This document shows, one piece after another, positions 34,302 through 43,336 of a stretch of 64,000 nucleotides of DNA (position 1 is its first letter; each line of letters begins with the position of its first letter). Made by a program: the position numbers and the translations under genes. A model generated the notes under the pieces. It was not told the origin of the DNA. It searched no databases and was given only the letters and a program-made list of their open reading frames with translations. This DNA is from Pseudomonas sp. MM213. GTDB taxonomy: Bacteria; Pseudomonadota; Gammaproteobacteria; Pseudomonadales; Pseudomonadaceae. The stretch covers positions 6,200,001 through 6,264,000 of the forward strand of contig NZ_CP081943.1 in the NCBI RefSeq assembly GCF_020423045.1, written 5' to 3'.

Positions 34302-35417
34302 ATGAAGCGATTGGCCGGACTTTCCGCACTTGCCTTGATTATCTCCAGCACCAGTGGCTGTGGATGGGTCTGGGGCCCGGAAGGTTATTTCCGTGACCGT
34401 GGTAGCGATTACCTGGAAGCGCAACAGACTGCACCTATGCAATTGCCAACGGACGTCAGCACTGCCAAGCGTCTGGATCCGCTGCTGCCGATCCCGCGCA
34501 ACGTGGCCGATGACACCGTCAAGGGCGAATACATCGTGCCGCGTCCGCAGCCGCTGTCCGCTGCTGCCGATGCCAGTGCCTACTCGCTGCAGAAGAGCGG
34601 TGATTCGAGGTCGATCCTGGCCCAAAACCCGCCAGCCGAAGTCTGGCCAGTGGCTGTGCAGTTCTTCCAGGACAACGGTTTCCGTCTGGATGAACAGCGC
34701 CCGCAAACCGGCGAGTTCACCACCACCTGGCAGCATTCCGACGAACTGTCCGCAGCGATGGCCAAGCGCCTGAGCGCAGCCGGTGTCGGCGCCGACAGCG
34801 AAACCCGCGTGCGGGTCCGTATCGAGCCAGGCGTGCAGCGCAACACCAGTGAAGTCTATGTGGTCAGCGCCGAGCGTCCTGCCGGCAGCACCGCCGATGT
34901 GGCCTTCACCAACCGTTCGGTCAACACGGGCCTGGACGCAGCGCTGGTCGACGACATGCTGGCAAGCATGAGCCGCACGTCGGAGAAGGGCGGTTCGGTC
35001 TCCATGCTGGCCTCGCGTGATTTTGATGCGCCAAGCCGTGTCAGCCTGAGCGAAGACGGCAGCGGCAACCCGGTTCTGAACGTCGGCACCGACCTGGATC
35101 GTGCCTGGTCGAGCGTCGGTCGTGCGCTGGAGCAGGGCGAATGGCGCGTTGAAGACATCAACCGCAGCCTGGGCCTGTACTACATCAACCTGGCCGAAAA
35201 AGCCGAGAAGAAAGACGAGAAGCCTGGTTTCCTCAGCGGTTTGTTCGGCAGCAAGCCGGACAAGGAAGAAGTTGAAGCCCGTGCCGAGCGTTATCAGGTT
35301 CGCCTGAGCAAGGTAGGCGATACCGTTCAGGTCACCGTCGAGAAAAACATCAACACCGTGGCGCCGGCTGACGTGGCGCGCAAAGTGTTGAGCGTGATTC
35401 AGGACAACCTGGGCTGA
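34302..35417 (+). CDS. bamC: Outer-membrane assembly lipoprotein BamC
   Basis: A 371-residue lipoprotein with signal MKRLAGLSALALIISSTSGC; the lipidated Cys is followed by a long unstructured N-terminal stretch, then two helix-grip domains. BamC is a non-essential part of the BAM complex inserting beta-barrel proteins. In many proteobacteria it sits directly after dapA, as here. Confidence 0.92.
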   Translation: MKRLAGLSALALIISSTSGCGWVWGPEGYFRDRGSDYLEAQQTAPMQLPTDVSTAKRLDPLLPIPRNVADDTVKGEYIVPRPQPLSAAADASAYSLQKSGDSRSILAQNPPAEVWPVAVQFFQDNGFRLDEQRPQTGEFTTTWQHSDELSAAMAKRLSAAGVGADSETRVRVRIEPGVQRNTSEVYVVSAERPAGSTADVAFTNRSVNTGLDAALVDDMLASMSRTSEKGGSVSMLASRDFDAPSRVSLSEDGSGNPVLNVGTDLDRAWSSVGRALEQGEWRVEDINRSLGLYYINLAEKAEKKDEKPGFLSGLFGSKPDKEEVEARAERYQVRLSKVGDTVQVTVEKNINTVAPADVARKVLSVIQDNLG

Positions 35418-35421
35418 TCAC

Positions 35422-36180
35422 ATGCGTTTTGCCGTTCTCGGCAGCGGTAGCCAAGGGAACGGCACGCTGATAGCCAGCGCTGATACGTATGTGCTGGTGG
35501 ATTGTGGTTTCTCCTTGCGGGAAACCGAAAAACGCTTGCTGCGCCTGGGTGTGAACCCGGCGCAGTTGAGCGCGATACTCGTGACCCACGAACATGCCGA
35601 CCACGTGCATGGCGTGGGTTTGCTGTCTCGGCGCTACAATCTGCCTGTCTACCTCAGTCGCGGCACCCTGCGCGGGATGCGCAAACCGATTGAACCGGCT
35701 GGCCTTCTGGCTGGCGGCGAGCAACTGCAGATCGGCGCACTGAGCATCGGCGTCATTGCCGTGGCCCACGATGCACAGGAGCCGACGCAATATGTGTTCA
35801 GTGACGGTGAGCGGCGCTTCGGCCTGTTGACCGACCTGGGCTCGTACTGCAACAAGGTGCTGGACGGCTATCGTGACCTCGATGCGTTGATGATCGAGGC
35901 CAACCATTGCCGTGACATGCTGGCTCGCGGTCACTACCCGTACTTTCTCAAGCAGCGGGTGGGTGGTGAACTGGGACATTTGAACAACCACCAGGCGGCA
36001 TTCCTGGTGTCCGAGTTGGGCTGGCAAGGCCTGCAACACCTGGTCCTGGCCCATCTGAGCAGCAAGAACAACCTGCCGCAGCTGGCCCGGCAATGTTTTG
36101 TCGACACCCTCGGGTGCGACCCGGACTGGCTGCAACTGGCCGATCAAGATTCAGGGCTCGACTGGCGACACATCGCCTAG
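35422..36180 (+). CDS. Metallo-beta-lactamase fold hydrolase (YycJ/WalJ type)
   Basis: A 252-residue hydrolase with the zinc signature THEHADH (near residues 55-61) and later motifs LLTDLGS and EANHC. It resembles WalJ/YycJ-like MBL proteins, predicted phosphodiesterases or exonucleases. It is fixed in the dapA-bamC-purC cluster in Pseudomonas, four bases after bamC. The exact substrate is unknown. Confidence 0.88.
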   Translation: MRFAVLGSGSQGNGTLIASADTYVLVDCGFSLRETEKRLLRLGVNPAQLSAILVTHEHADHVHGVGLLSRRYNLPVYLSRGTLRGMRKPIEPAGLLAGGEQLQIGALSIGVIAVAHDAQEPTQYVFSDGERRFGLLTDLGSYCNKVLDGYRDLDALMIEANHCRDMLARGHYPYFLKQRVGGELGHLNNHQAAFLVSELGWQGLQHLVLAHLSSKNNLPQLARQCFVDTLGCDPDWLQLADQDSGLDWRHIA

Positions 36181-36208
36181 CCCACCTACTTAGCAAGCGG
36201 AGCCCATC

Positions 36209-36922
36209 ATGGAAAAACGTGAAGAACTCTACCGCGGCAAAGCCAAATCGGTTTTCAAGACCGATGACGCTGACCGCTTGATCCTGCTGTTTCGCAACGA
36301 CACCTCGGCGTTCGACGGCAAGCGCATCGAGCAGCTCGACCGCAAAGGCATGGTGAACAACAAGTTCAACGCCTTCATCATGCAGAAACTCGAAGCAGCC
36401 GGCGTGCCGACTCAATTCGACAAACTGCTGGGCGACAACGAATGCCTGGTGAAAAAACTCGACATGATCCCGGTCGAGTGCGTCGTGCGTAACTACGCCG
36501 CCGGTAGCCTGGTCAAGCGCCTGGGCGTCGAAGAGGGCATGAAGCTCAACCCTTACACCTTCGAACTGTTCCTGAAGGACGACGCCAAGGGCGACCCGTT
36601 CATCAACGAATCCCACGTCGTGGCGTTCGGTTGGGGCACCGCCGAGCAACTGGTTCGCATGAAAGAACTGTCGCTCAAGGTCAACGAAGTCCTGAGCAAA
36701 CTGTTCGACGACGCCGGCCTGCTGCTGGTCGACTTCAAACTCGAATTCGGCGTGTTCTCCGACGGCTCCATCGTCCTGGGCGACGAATTCAGCCCGGACG
36801 GCTGCCGTCTGTGGGACAAGGCCACCGGCAAGAAAATGGACAAGGACCGCTTCCGTCAGGGCCTCGGTGACGTCATCGAAGCCTACGAAGAAGTCGCCAA
36901 TCGTCTGGGCGTACCGCTTTAA
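36209..36922 (+). CDS. purC: Phosphoribosylaminoimidazole-succinocarboxamide synthase (SAICAR synthase)
   Basis: A 237-residue purine biosynthesis enzyme joining CAIR to aspartate with ATP. Family segments are [42 protein letters not shown] and LVDFKLEFG. Length and sequence are typical of the bacterial stand-alone enzyme. It is followed by the tRNA-Ser gene with its own promoter. Confidence 0.97.
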   Translation: MEKREELYRGKAKSVFKTDDADRLILLFRNDTSAFDGKRIEQLDRKGMVNNKFNAFIMQKLEAAGVPTQFDKLLGDNECLVKKLDMIPVECVVRNYAAGSLVKRLGVEEGMKLNPYTFELFLKDDAKGDPFINESHVVAFGWGTAEQLVRMKELSLKVNEVLSKLFDDAGLLLVDFKLEFGVFSDGSIVLGDEFSPDGCRLWDKATGKKMDKDRFRQGLGDVIEAYEEVANRLGVPL

Positions 36923-36967
36923 TCGACGCAAGCATCTGATAGCACGGAAAAAATTTCGCTTTGGGGG

Positions 36968-36996
36968 TTCGCTTCCGGCAAAAGTGTTGTTATGAT
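36968..36996 (+). promoter_or_regulatory. Promoter of the tRNA-Ser gene
   Basis: A good -10 TATGAT at 36991-36996 is preceded at 17 bases by a poor -35 TTCGCT (36968-36973) and followed by a GC-rich discriminator GCGCGCC, the usual look of a stable RNA promoter under stringent control. Confidence 0.6.
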
Positions 36997-37006
36997 GCGC
37001 GCCGTT

Positions 37007-37096
37007 GGAGAGATGCCAGAGTGGCCGAATGGGACGGATTCGAAATCCGTTGTACCTTCACCGGTACCTAGGGTTCGAATCCCTATCTCTCCGCCA
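37007..37096 (+). tRNA. tRNA-Ser (anticodon CGA)
   Basis: A 90-base tRNA with encoded CCA. The acceptor stem GGAGAGA pairs with TCTCTCC, the anticodon loop TTCGAAA between ACGGA and TCCGT gives anticodon CGA (reads UCG), there is a long variable arm (TACCTTCACCGGTACC) as in type II serine tRNAs, and the T loop is GGTTCGAATCC. Confidence 0.97.
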
Positions 37097-37110
37097 TTAT
37101 TGAATACGAC

Positions 37111-37149
37111 TAAGCCCCTGAAATGGTTAAACATTTCAGGGGCTTTTTC
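37111..37149 (+). terminator. Intrinsic terminator after tRNA-Ser
   Basis: Stem AGCCCCTGAAATG/CATTTCAGGGGCT with a short loop, followed by TTTTT at 37144-37148. The 13-base stem is perfect. Confidence 0.93.
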
Positions 37150-37623
37150 GTTTCTGTCCCATTGTTCAGGGCGTTCCCAGGGGCATAAGTCATGCTCCAT
37201 GCCTCGTTCTAGTCCACCCGGCGCCATGCTTCAAATTTGTGGTGTCCACGTTCTCTGACTCAGCGACGTTGGCTCGTTCCCCAGGCGCTGCATTTGGCAC
37301 AGTGTGGTCGCGTTGCACAGGTGTTCGTATGAATGCATCGGTGTGAAAGCTGATCGGTGGCGGAGGTTGTTGTTGGTAAGAGGTATGGCGGCTGTTGCCA
37401 TGGCTGCAGCAGGACAACGCTGGACGGGATGGTGGAGGGGTTGGGGGGAGGCTGCGCGCGCCACCAAGGCTGTTTCAGAGTTCGGTCACGCCAAGTGCAA
37501 GCAGGTAAAGCGAATGGCAGTACCGGAGTGGAAAACTTGCCATGTCAGCCATTGTTGGATGGGTGATGTGCCTGGAGCTTTTGTGGGAAGAGGCGGCAAC
37601 TACGCGCCGCCCTGATGTTCGCT
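37150..37623. other. Non-coding stretch downstream of tRNA-Ser
   Basis: About 470 bases. Short open frames occur in several phases, but none has a good ribosome site or recognisable protein sequence. No repeat of the tRNA 3' end was noticed here. This may be decayed sequence at the edge of a horizontally gained patch. Confidence 0.5.
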
Positions 37624-38490
37624 CTAGTAATCGAAAAAACCGGAACCGGTTTTTCTTCCTAGTCTGTTCCCTCGAACCATTTTTCTCAGGAGGGGATGTG
37701 CTCGATACTTGGGGTCGCCAGTTTCATTGTGGAGTGTTTCCATAATTGAAAGGTTGACGTCATTGCCAATGAGGTCCGCCAGAGCCAGCGGGCCTATTGG
37801 GTGGTTTGCGCCGAAGCGCATTGCCTTGTCGATCTCCTCGGCACTGGCCACGCCCTCCGCCAGTATTCCGATAGCTTCATTGATCATCGGAATCAGCATC
37901 CGATTGACGATGAAGCCTGGCGCTTCATTCACCACTACCGGGTCTTTACCGAGTTTTTTTGCAAAATCCAGCGCCCAATCAATAGTCTGTTGAGACGTGG
38001 CTATCCCGACCACTACTTCAACAAGTCGCATGACCGGTGCCGGGTTGAAAAAGTGTAGGCCTATTACCTGTCCTGGATTTGAGGCGATGCTCGAAAGCTC
38101 GGTGATGGACAGGGAGGACGTGTTGGATGCGAGGATGGCTTCAGGCTTTGCAATTCGAACGAGGTGCTGGAATATCTCTCGCTTCGCGCTCATGTTTTCT
38201 GCAACTGCCTCGATAATGCAGTCAGAGGCAGAAAGTTCTGAGTATTCACTGCAGCATATAATTTTACTCGCGTAAGCCTCTGCGCTTTCCTGGGCAAGCC
38301 GCTTTTTTGCAACGAGCCTGTCCCATTGAGTTTTTAAGCTCGTGTAGGCTTCAGTTGAGCCACGTTCATCGCGTCCCTTCCAGTAGACGGTTGATACGTG
38401 CTCGGATTGCGCGAGGATTTGAATTATACCTCTGCCCATGGTTCCTGTTCCGATAACAGCAACAGTGTTTGGCTTGCTAAGAGTACTCAA
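37624..38490 (-). CDS. 3-hydroxyacyl-CoA dehydrogenase, 3-hydroxybutyryl-CoA dehydrogenase type
   Basis: A 288-residue NAD-dependent dehydrogenase. The Rossmann motif VAVIGTGTMGRGIIQ is at residues 10-24. GLHFFNPAPVMRLVEVV contains the active-site His, and GFIVNRMLIPMINEA and GANHPIGPLALADLIG are typical. This is the short form that interconverts acetoacetyl-CoA and 3-hydroxybutyryl-CoA (PaaH/Hbd-like). Base composition is AT-richer than its neighbours. It follows a NeuD-type acyltransferase gene by 29 bases, which points to a role in making acyl groups for sugar modification rather than butyrate catabolism; this is an inference. Confidence 0.87.
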   Translation of the reverse strand: MSTLSKPNTVAVIGTGTMGRGIIQILAQSEHVSTVYWKGRDERGSTEAYTSLKTQWDRLVAKKRLAQESAEAYASKIICCSEYSELSASDCIIEAVAENMSAKREIFQHLVRIAKPEAILASNTSSLSITELSSIASNPGQVIGLHFFNPAPVMRLVEVVVGIATSQQTIDWALDFAKKLGKDPVVVNEAPGFIVNRMLIPMINEAIGILAEGVASAEEIDKAMRFGANHPIGPLALADLIGNDVNLSIMETLHNETGDPKYRAHPLLRKMVRGNRLGRKTGSGFFDY

Positions 38491-38519
38491 TTCGGCACCA
38501 CATGATTTAGTTGATGGTT

Positions 38520-39182
38520 TTATGTGTTGGACGGTGCAGGTCTCAATGCCTTTGCAGGATTTCCAAAAACCGTAGTAAAGGGAGGAACACTTTTGGTGAC
38601 GACTGCGCCCATACCTACAATGGCACCCTCACCGATGATGATTGGCCTTTCTGGCGTGCCCTGTTTAATCAGGGCGCCCGTTCCGATGTAGGCATGATCT
38701 TCAATGATTACGCCGCCGTTACAGTGCACGTTTGGCGCAAACGTTACGTAATCGCCAATGATACAATCGTGCGCGACGTAAGAATAAATGTTCGCGTGGA
38801 AGAACTTGCCAATTTTCGCATTGGAAGTAACCATTGTGAACGGACAGAAAATGGAGCCCGGGCCGATACTGTTGTTGCTGAGTTTTATCGAGTTGCTCGC
38901 AGATATCGAGAATGGTTTTATTCCTGCTGCGATTAATTTCTCTGCAATCAATTGTCTTACTTTGCTATTGGCAATCGTAATGTTGAAATACTTGTTCCCG
39001 TCCAGTTTCAGGAAGGAAGCGGTATCTACTACCTCGTATCCATTTATCGAGGTTTCTTTAGGCGTGTCATCGACAAAGATTAACTTGAATTGCTCCTTAC
39101 TGATCGTGCTAAGTAACTCGGTAGCGAGGGGGGCTACTTCCCGGCCAAATCCGCCAGCACCGACAATTCCATAAATATTCAT
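38520..39182 (-). CDS. NeuD/PglD-type sugar O- or N-acyltransferase
   Basis: A 220-residue protein with an N-terminal nucleotide-sugar-binding half beginning YGIVGAGGFGREVAPLA and a C-terminal left-handed beta helix of hexapeptide repeats (IGPGSIFCPFTMVTSNAKIG, IGDYVTFAPN, IGEGAIVGMGAVVTKSVP). Such enzymes acylate amino sugars for O-antigens, capsules or flagellin glycans. The catalytic His is probably the one in SYVAHDCIIGD. Composition is AT-rich. RBS AAGGGTG lies just upstream. No glycosyltransferase or sugar synthase is near, so the sugar substrate is unknown. Confidence 0.87.
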   Translation of the reverse strand: MNIYGIVGAGGFGREVAPLATELLSTISKEQFKLIFVDDTPKETSINGYEVVDTASFLKLDGNKYFNITIANSKVRQLIAEKLIAAGIKPFSISASNSIKLSNNSIGPGSIFCPFTMVTSNAKIGKFFHANIYSYVAHDCIIGDYVTFAPNVHCNGGVIIEDHAYIGTGALIKQGTPERPIIIGEGAIVGMGAVVTKSVPPFTTVFGNPAKALRPAPSNT

Positions 39183-39668
39183 TACACACCCTTGATCTGA
39201 CTGAAGTCGCGTCCAAAAAATGGTCGCTATTGTAGCGAGCGTTCCCCCTTTCGCGCGACCCTGTGTTGATTAATTGTAGGATTGTTGGCTGCCCTGGGAG
39301 TGGGGGCTGTCATTCATTGCGGTAGAAGGGCGGCGTATCGAAGCCGGCAGTGTGGGGGGAGTGTTCCGTTTTTCTATACGTACCCTTGGTCCACAGGTGG
39401 CGGCGCTCCACCTGTCGTATTTTCGCAAGCTTTTTTCGTAGGAGCGATCAGCGTTCTGGCGTAAGAAAAATAAGCATATTCAGCGGAAAGGTTACTCACG
39501 CAAGTAGCTCGAATGCCTGTCCCCCGTGAGTGTTGGCCGCCCCGAGAGTAAAGAGTTTTCCCTCGAAATATCCCCTGACATTGCAAAGCCTCGCCGCCCA
39601 AAATCCTCATCTACTCTGGTTTCGCAGGTCACTGACCTGCCGTTATCAGCAATCGCAAGGAGCGATCA
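39183..39668. other. Gene-free region between the acyltransferase and the DUF1508 gene
   Basis: About 485 bases with no convincing coding frame on either strand. A -10-like TACAAT near 39230-39235 (minus strand) could serve the acyltransferase operon. No repeats or terminators stand out. Confidence 0.5.
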
Positions 39669-39860
39669 ATGTACTTTGAGATTTACAGGCAAACCCGTGG
39701 CACCCCGCACACCGGCAAAGGTCAATGGCGGTGGCGTTTACGGGCGGGGAACAATGAAACGATTGCCAGCGGGGAGGCTTACGTCAACAAGGCGGATTGC
39801 GTGCATGCCATCAGCCTGATCAAGGGCACTCAGGATCAGACTCCGGTGAAGGAAATCTAG
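39669..39860 (+). CDS. YegP/DUF1508 family small protein
   Basis: A 63-residue protein: MYFEIYRQTRGTPHTGKG, WRWRLRAGNNETIASGEAYVNKADCVHAI. This is one unit of the DUF1508 fold found in E. coli YegP, whose function is unknown. RBS AAGGAGC precedes the ATG. It stands alone between the AT-rich patch and a LysR gene. Confidence 0.85.
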   Translation: MYFEIYRQTRGTPHTGKGQWRWRLRAGNNETIASGEAYVNKADCVHAISLIKGTQDQTPVKEI

Positions 39861-40006
39861 GCCTCAAGTGGTGAAGCTGCTCAATCAGGGCAGCTTCGTT
39901 TCAAGCAGCCTTGCAGCCCGATCAAATGCAAACTGCTTGAGTCGCATAGACGCCCGTTGCGACAGCTACCTAAACTGTCAGCAGATTTGGGGATTGGGGG
40001 CAGTGG

Positions 40007-40933
40007 ATGAATCGCAACGAACTACGCAAGGCGGATATCAACCTGATGGTGGTGTTCGAAACCTTGATGCTCGAACGCAACGTTACCCGTGTGGCGGAGA
40101 AGTTGTTTCTCGGGCAGCCAACCATCAGTTCGGCGCTCAACCGCCTGCGCACGATGTTCAACGACCCGCTGTTCATTCGGGTTGGCCATCGAATGGAGCC
40201 GACCGCCCGGGCCGAGGAGCTGATTCAGTATTTGTCGCCGGCGCTGGACTCGTTGTCGGTGGCGTTAAGCCTGACCCATGATTTCGACCCGACCGTCAGC
40301 ACCATGACCTTTCGGATCGGGCTGTCGGACGATGTCGAGTTCGGCCTGTTGCCGCCGTTGCTGCGTGCCTTGCGTCAGGAAGCACCGAAGGTGGTGTTTG
40401 TGGTGCAGCATGTCGATTACTGGCGAATTCCCGATTTGCTGGCATCCGGCGACATCACGGTGGGTATCAGCCAGACCCGGGGTCTGCCGGCCAATGCCAA
40501 GCGCAAATTGTTGCGGCACATCCAGCCCAGGATCCTGCGCGCCGATGCGTCCGACACGCCACTGACCCTCGATGAATATTGCTCGCGCCCGCACGTGCTG
40601 GTGTCTCACACCGCCAACATCAGTGGTTACGCTGACGAGTGGCTGGCGGAGATCGGGCGTACACGCCACGTAGTGTTATCCGTGCCGCAATACAGTTCCT
40701 TGCCAGCCTTGCTCGCCGGAACCGATCTGATCGCCAGCCTGCCGGATTACACCGCCGAGGCGATGGCGGCATCCGGTCAGTTGTTCATGGAGCCTTTTCC
40801 GTTCAAGACACCGACGCTTGACCTGTCGATGGTCTGGCTCAGCCACGTCGACACCGACCCCGCCGAGCGCTGGTTGCGCTCGCGACTGGAGGCGTTCATG
40901 AGTGAGCGCTTAGCGTCGCCGCCGTCCCGGTGA
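40007..40933 (+). CDS. LysR-family transcriptional regulator
   Basis: A 308-residue LysR protein. The N-terminal winged helix-turn-helix is ADINLMVVFETLMLERNVTRVAEKLFLGQPTISSALNRLR, and the substrate-binding domain follows from about residue 95. It belongs to the NodD/LeuO-like subgroup by its N-terminal pattern. The next gene, a CHMI-like isomerase 57 bases on, may be its target or merely neighbour. Confidence 0.9.
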   Translation: MNRNELRKADINLMVVFETLMLERNVTRVAEKLFLGQPTISSALNRLRTMFNDPLFIRVGHRMEPTARAEELIQYLSPALDSLSVALSLTHDFDPTVSTMTFRIGLSDDVEFGLLPPLLRALRQEAPKVVFVVQHVDYWRIPDLLASGDITVGISQTRGLPANAKRKLLRHIQPRILRADASDTPLTLDEYCSRPHVLVSHTANISGYADEWLAEIGRTRHVVLSVPQYSSLPALLAGTDLIASLPDYTAEAMAASGQLFMEPFPFKTPTLDLSMVWLSHVDTDPAERWLRSRLEAFMSERLASPPSR

Positions 40934-40990
40934 GCAGGACCACTCTGTGTTATATGTACGACCTTTCCGCCTACTTTCAGGAGCCACGTC

Positions 40991-41356
40991 ATGCCCCACC
41001 TGCACATGGAATACACCGCCAACCTGCCTGATGTGAACGCCGACGTGGCGTTGATCCGGCTCAACAATACGCTGGTGGCTTCCGGTCAGTTTGCTGCCGA
41101 ATACGACATCAAAAGCCGAGCCGTGAAGGTCGAAACCTTCAAGGTCGGTACTGCATTGGCTGAGCGGGCATTTGTGCACGTGAAACTGGCGTTGTTGAGT
41201 GGCCGCTCGCCGCAGATCAAAAAGCAGTTATCCGAAAGCCTGCTGGCGGTGGTGCAGGATTTGTGTGAATGGCCGGCGGGGGTTGAAGTGCAGTTGGCTG
41301 TAGAAATCCTCGACATCGATCGGGAGTCCTACAGCAAAGTCGCCATCAACAACTGA
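40991..41356 (+). CDS. 5-carboxymethyl-2-hydroxymuconate delta-isomerase family protein
   Basis: A 121-residue tautomerase-superfamily protein. After Met removal the N terminus is the catalytic proline (PHLHMEYTANL). The family converts the hydroxymuconate in the homoprotocatechuate meta-cleavage path, but no other gene of that path is present here, so the natural substrate is uncertain. RBS is CAGGAG. It ends three bases from the convergent LysR gene. Confidence 0.83.
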   Translation: MPHLHMEYTANLPDVNADVALIRLNNTLVASGQFAAEYDIKSRAVKVETFKVGTALAERAFVHVKLALLSGRSPQIKKQLSESLLAVVQDLCEWPAGVEVQLAVEILDIDRESYSKVAINN

Positions 41357-41359
41357 GTC

Positions 41360-42304
41360 TCAGGCCGTGGCCTGTTCAGTGCAGGCCTTGACCACTTGTT
41401 CACGCAGCCAGGTATTGGCGCTGTCCTGATCGGCGCCTTGACTCCATTGCATGTCGAGGGTGAAACCCGGCAAGCCGTTGGGCGCTTCGCAGTGATTGAA
41501 AATCACCTCGCTGGCCAGTAAATGCTGGATGCGTCGGGGCAGGGTAACGATGAAGTCGGTGCCTGTGATCATTTTCAGCGCTGCGCTGTAGCTGTTGGAG
41601 CGTGCGACGATTTGCCGTTTTTGCGCTTGCTGCGCCAGCCAGCCGTCGACCATGTTGGTGGTCGATGTCCAGGGTGTAGGAAACACGTGCCGGCGTTCGG
41701 TGAAGGCTTGCAGACTTAAACGCGGCTCCAGCGGCGTGGCGCGTTTATCGAAGACGCAGACCAGATCGTCCTCCAGCAGCATGCGGGATTTGAAGTCGGT
41801 GTGACTGCGATGAAAATTCGGGCCGAAGCAAATCACCAGGTCGAGACTGCCGTCGCGCAGTTCTTCGGCCGGGATGTCGGTTTCGAACTTGTGCATGTTG
41901 ACCATCACCGGTAAGTCGGCGAAATCAAAGCTTTTCAATAAACGCGGCAGGATTAACTGCTCGAAGTATTCCGGTGCGCAGATGTTGAAGGTGACCGGTT
42001 GCAGGGTCGGGTCGAACGCCTGCGCCCCTGCGTGACAGAGGTTGATGCTGTCGAGGATTTTCAGCACGTGGGTGTACATGGTGCTGGCTTTGTAAGTAGG
42101 GCGCATCCCCGCGCGGGTGTTGATGAACAATTCGTCTTCGAATCCGCTGCGTAGCTTTTTCAGGCAGTAACTGACGGTGGACTGACTGACGCAGAGTGTT
42201 TCGGACACTCCGGTGACGCTGCTTTGTTCATACACGGCGATAAACACCATGAGGTCCTGCATGTCGAGTTTTCTAAGCAAGTTACTGTTCAGCATCCATT
42301 CCAT
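41360..42304 (-). CDS. LysR-family transcriptional regulator
   Basis: A 314-residue LysR protein with DNA-binding helix-turn-helix VYEQSSVTGVSETLCVSQSTVSYCLKKLR near residues 24-52. The effector domain follows. Two starts (42304 and 42295) are equally possible; the numbering here takes the longer. A DMT transporter gene lies 96 bases upstream on the same strand and could be a target. Confidence 0.88.
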   Translation of the reverse strand: MEWMLNSNLLRKLDMQDLMVFIAVYEQSSVTGVSETLCVSQSTVSYCLKKLRSGFEDELFINTRAGMRPTYKASTMYTHVLKILDSINLCHAGAQAFDPTLQPVTFNICAPEYFEQLILPRLLKSFDFADLPVMVNMHKFETDIPAEELRDGSLDLVICFGPNFHRSHTDFKSRMLLEDDLVCVFDKRATPLEPRLSLQAFTERRHVFPTPWTSTTNMVDGWLAQQAQKRQIVARSNSYSAALKMITGTDFIVTLPRRIQHLLASEVIFNHCEAPNGLPGFTLDMQWSQGADQDSANTWLREQVVKACTEQATA

Positions 42305-42400
42305 CTCGCTGTGATCCTTGCGCTGACTGAGCGCAAACTCGTGCGAATGATCCTAGCGGAACGATGGTCCCAGGAGAATGCCTTGTGGGAAGTTTCCCTT

Positions 42401-43321
42401 TTAGTTGTGAGGCAGTGCCAAATGCACAGTGCGACGACTGGACATCAATAACGTCAGCATGCCGATGCCTACGAGTACCGCACCGACGATTTCCAGCGGC
42501 ATCGGCGATTGACGCCACCAGAACCAATGAAACAGCGTGATGAACAACGTGCTCAGGTAAATGTACGAAATGACCGATGAGGGGGCGATGACACCGATGG
42601 CCCGGTGCAGCAACCAGAAGGTCGCCAGGGTGGCGAACAACGCCAGGTAAATCAGCCAGTAAAAATCGTTCAGGGTCAGCAACGATGCCGATCGCCAGCC
42701 TCCACTGACCCCACAGAACACCAGCAGGAACAACGCACCGAACAGCATGTTCCAGAAAGTCATGCCCACCGGGCCACGACCCTTGAGGCTGCTGGTTTTC
42801 AGCCGCTGACTCAGAGGCGAATAGAGCGCCATCGCTAGGCAACCGAGCCCATACACCGACACCGCATAGAACGACGGCAACTCGCCGGGCCCAGTGCCTT
42901 TCAGCACCAGCATCACGGCCCCGGCGGCCGCAATCAACATCGGCAATACCCGTTGTTTCAGGCTGCTGTCCGGCATCAACACGGCTTCGAAAAGCAGGGT
43001 CAGCAACGGCACCAGCGTGAACATCGTGCCGGTGTTTACCGCGCTGGTGTAGCGCAACGCTTCGAACAGCGAGCCAAAATAAACCGCCAGCAGCAGGCCG
43101 AGGACGGCATGGCCGAATAACCCGCGTCGATTCATGGCGGTGTCGCCCTTGATCAGCAGCAGCGGCAAAAACACCAGGGCGCAAAACAGCAGGCGCAAGC
43201 CGGTCAGCAGGACCGGATCAATGGCCTGACTGACCTGCGCCGCTGCGGAAAACGAAGCAGCGATCAACAGTGCCCAGAGCAGCATGCCGACGTGGGCGGC
43301 GGCGAAACCGGTGTGTTTCAT
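42401..43321 (-). CDS. EamA/DMT-family transporter
   Basis: A 306-residue protein with about ten helices in two repeated halves, the layout of the drug/metabolite transporter family: KHTGFAAAHVGMLLWALLIAASF at the start and the second repeat beginning near residue 150. These export amino acids, metabolites or drugs; the substrate is unknown. It is 15 bases after the MFS gene, with which it probably forms an operon. Confidence 0.88.
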   Translation of the reverse strand: MKHTGFAAAHVGMLLWALLIAASFSAAAQVSQAIDPVLLTGLRLLFCALVFLPLLLIKGDTAMNRRGLFGHAVLGLLLAVYFGSLFEALRYTSAVNTGTMFTLVPLLTLLFEAVLMPDSSLKQRVLPMLIAAAGAVMLVLKGTGPGELPSFYAVSVYGLGCLAMALYSPLSQRLKTSSLKGRGPVGMTFWNMLFGALFLLVFCGVSGGWRSASLLTLNDFYWLIYLALFATLATFWLLHRAIGVIAPSSVISYIYLSTLFITLFHWFWWRQSPMPLEIVGAVLVGIGMLTLLMSSRRTVHLALPHN

Positions 43322-43336
43322 GAGGGCGTTTCCGGG

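Noticed and set aside
37304..37615. A 103-residue frame on the plus strand in the gene-poor stretch
   Set aside because: No ribosome site, no recognised domain and overlapping frames of similar length on the other strand; likely chance.
37111..37620. A duplicated 3' end of tRNA-Ser as an attachment site
   Set aside because: I looked for a second copy of the CCTATCTCTCCGCCA-like end downstream to 39.7 kb and saw none, so an integrase-type island boundary is not supported.
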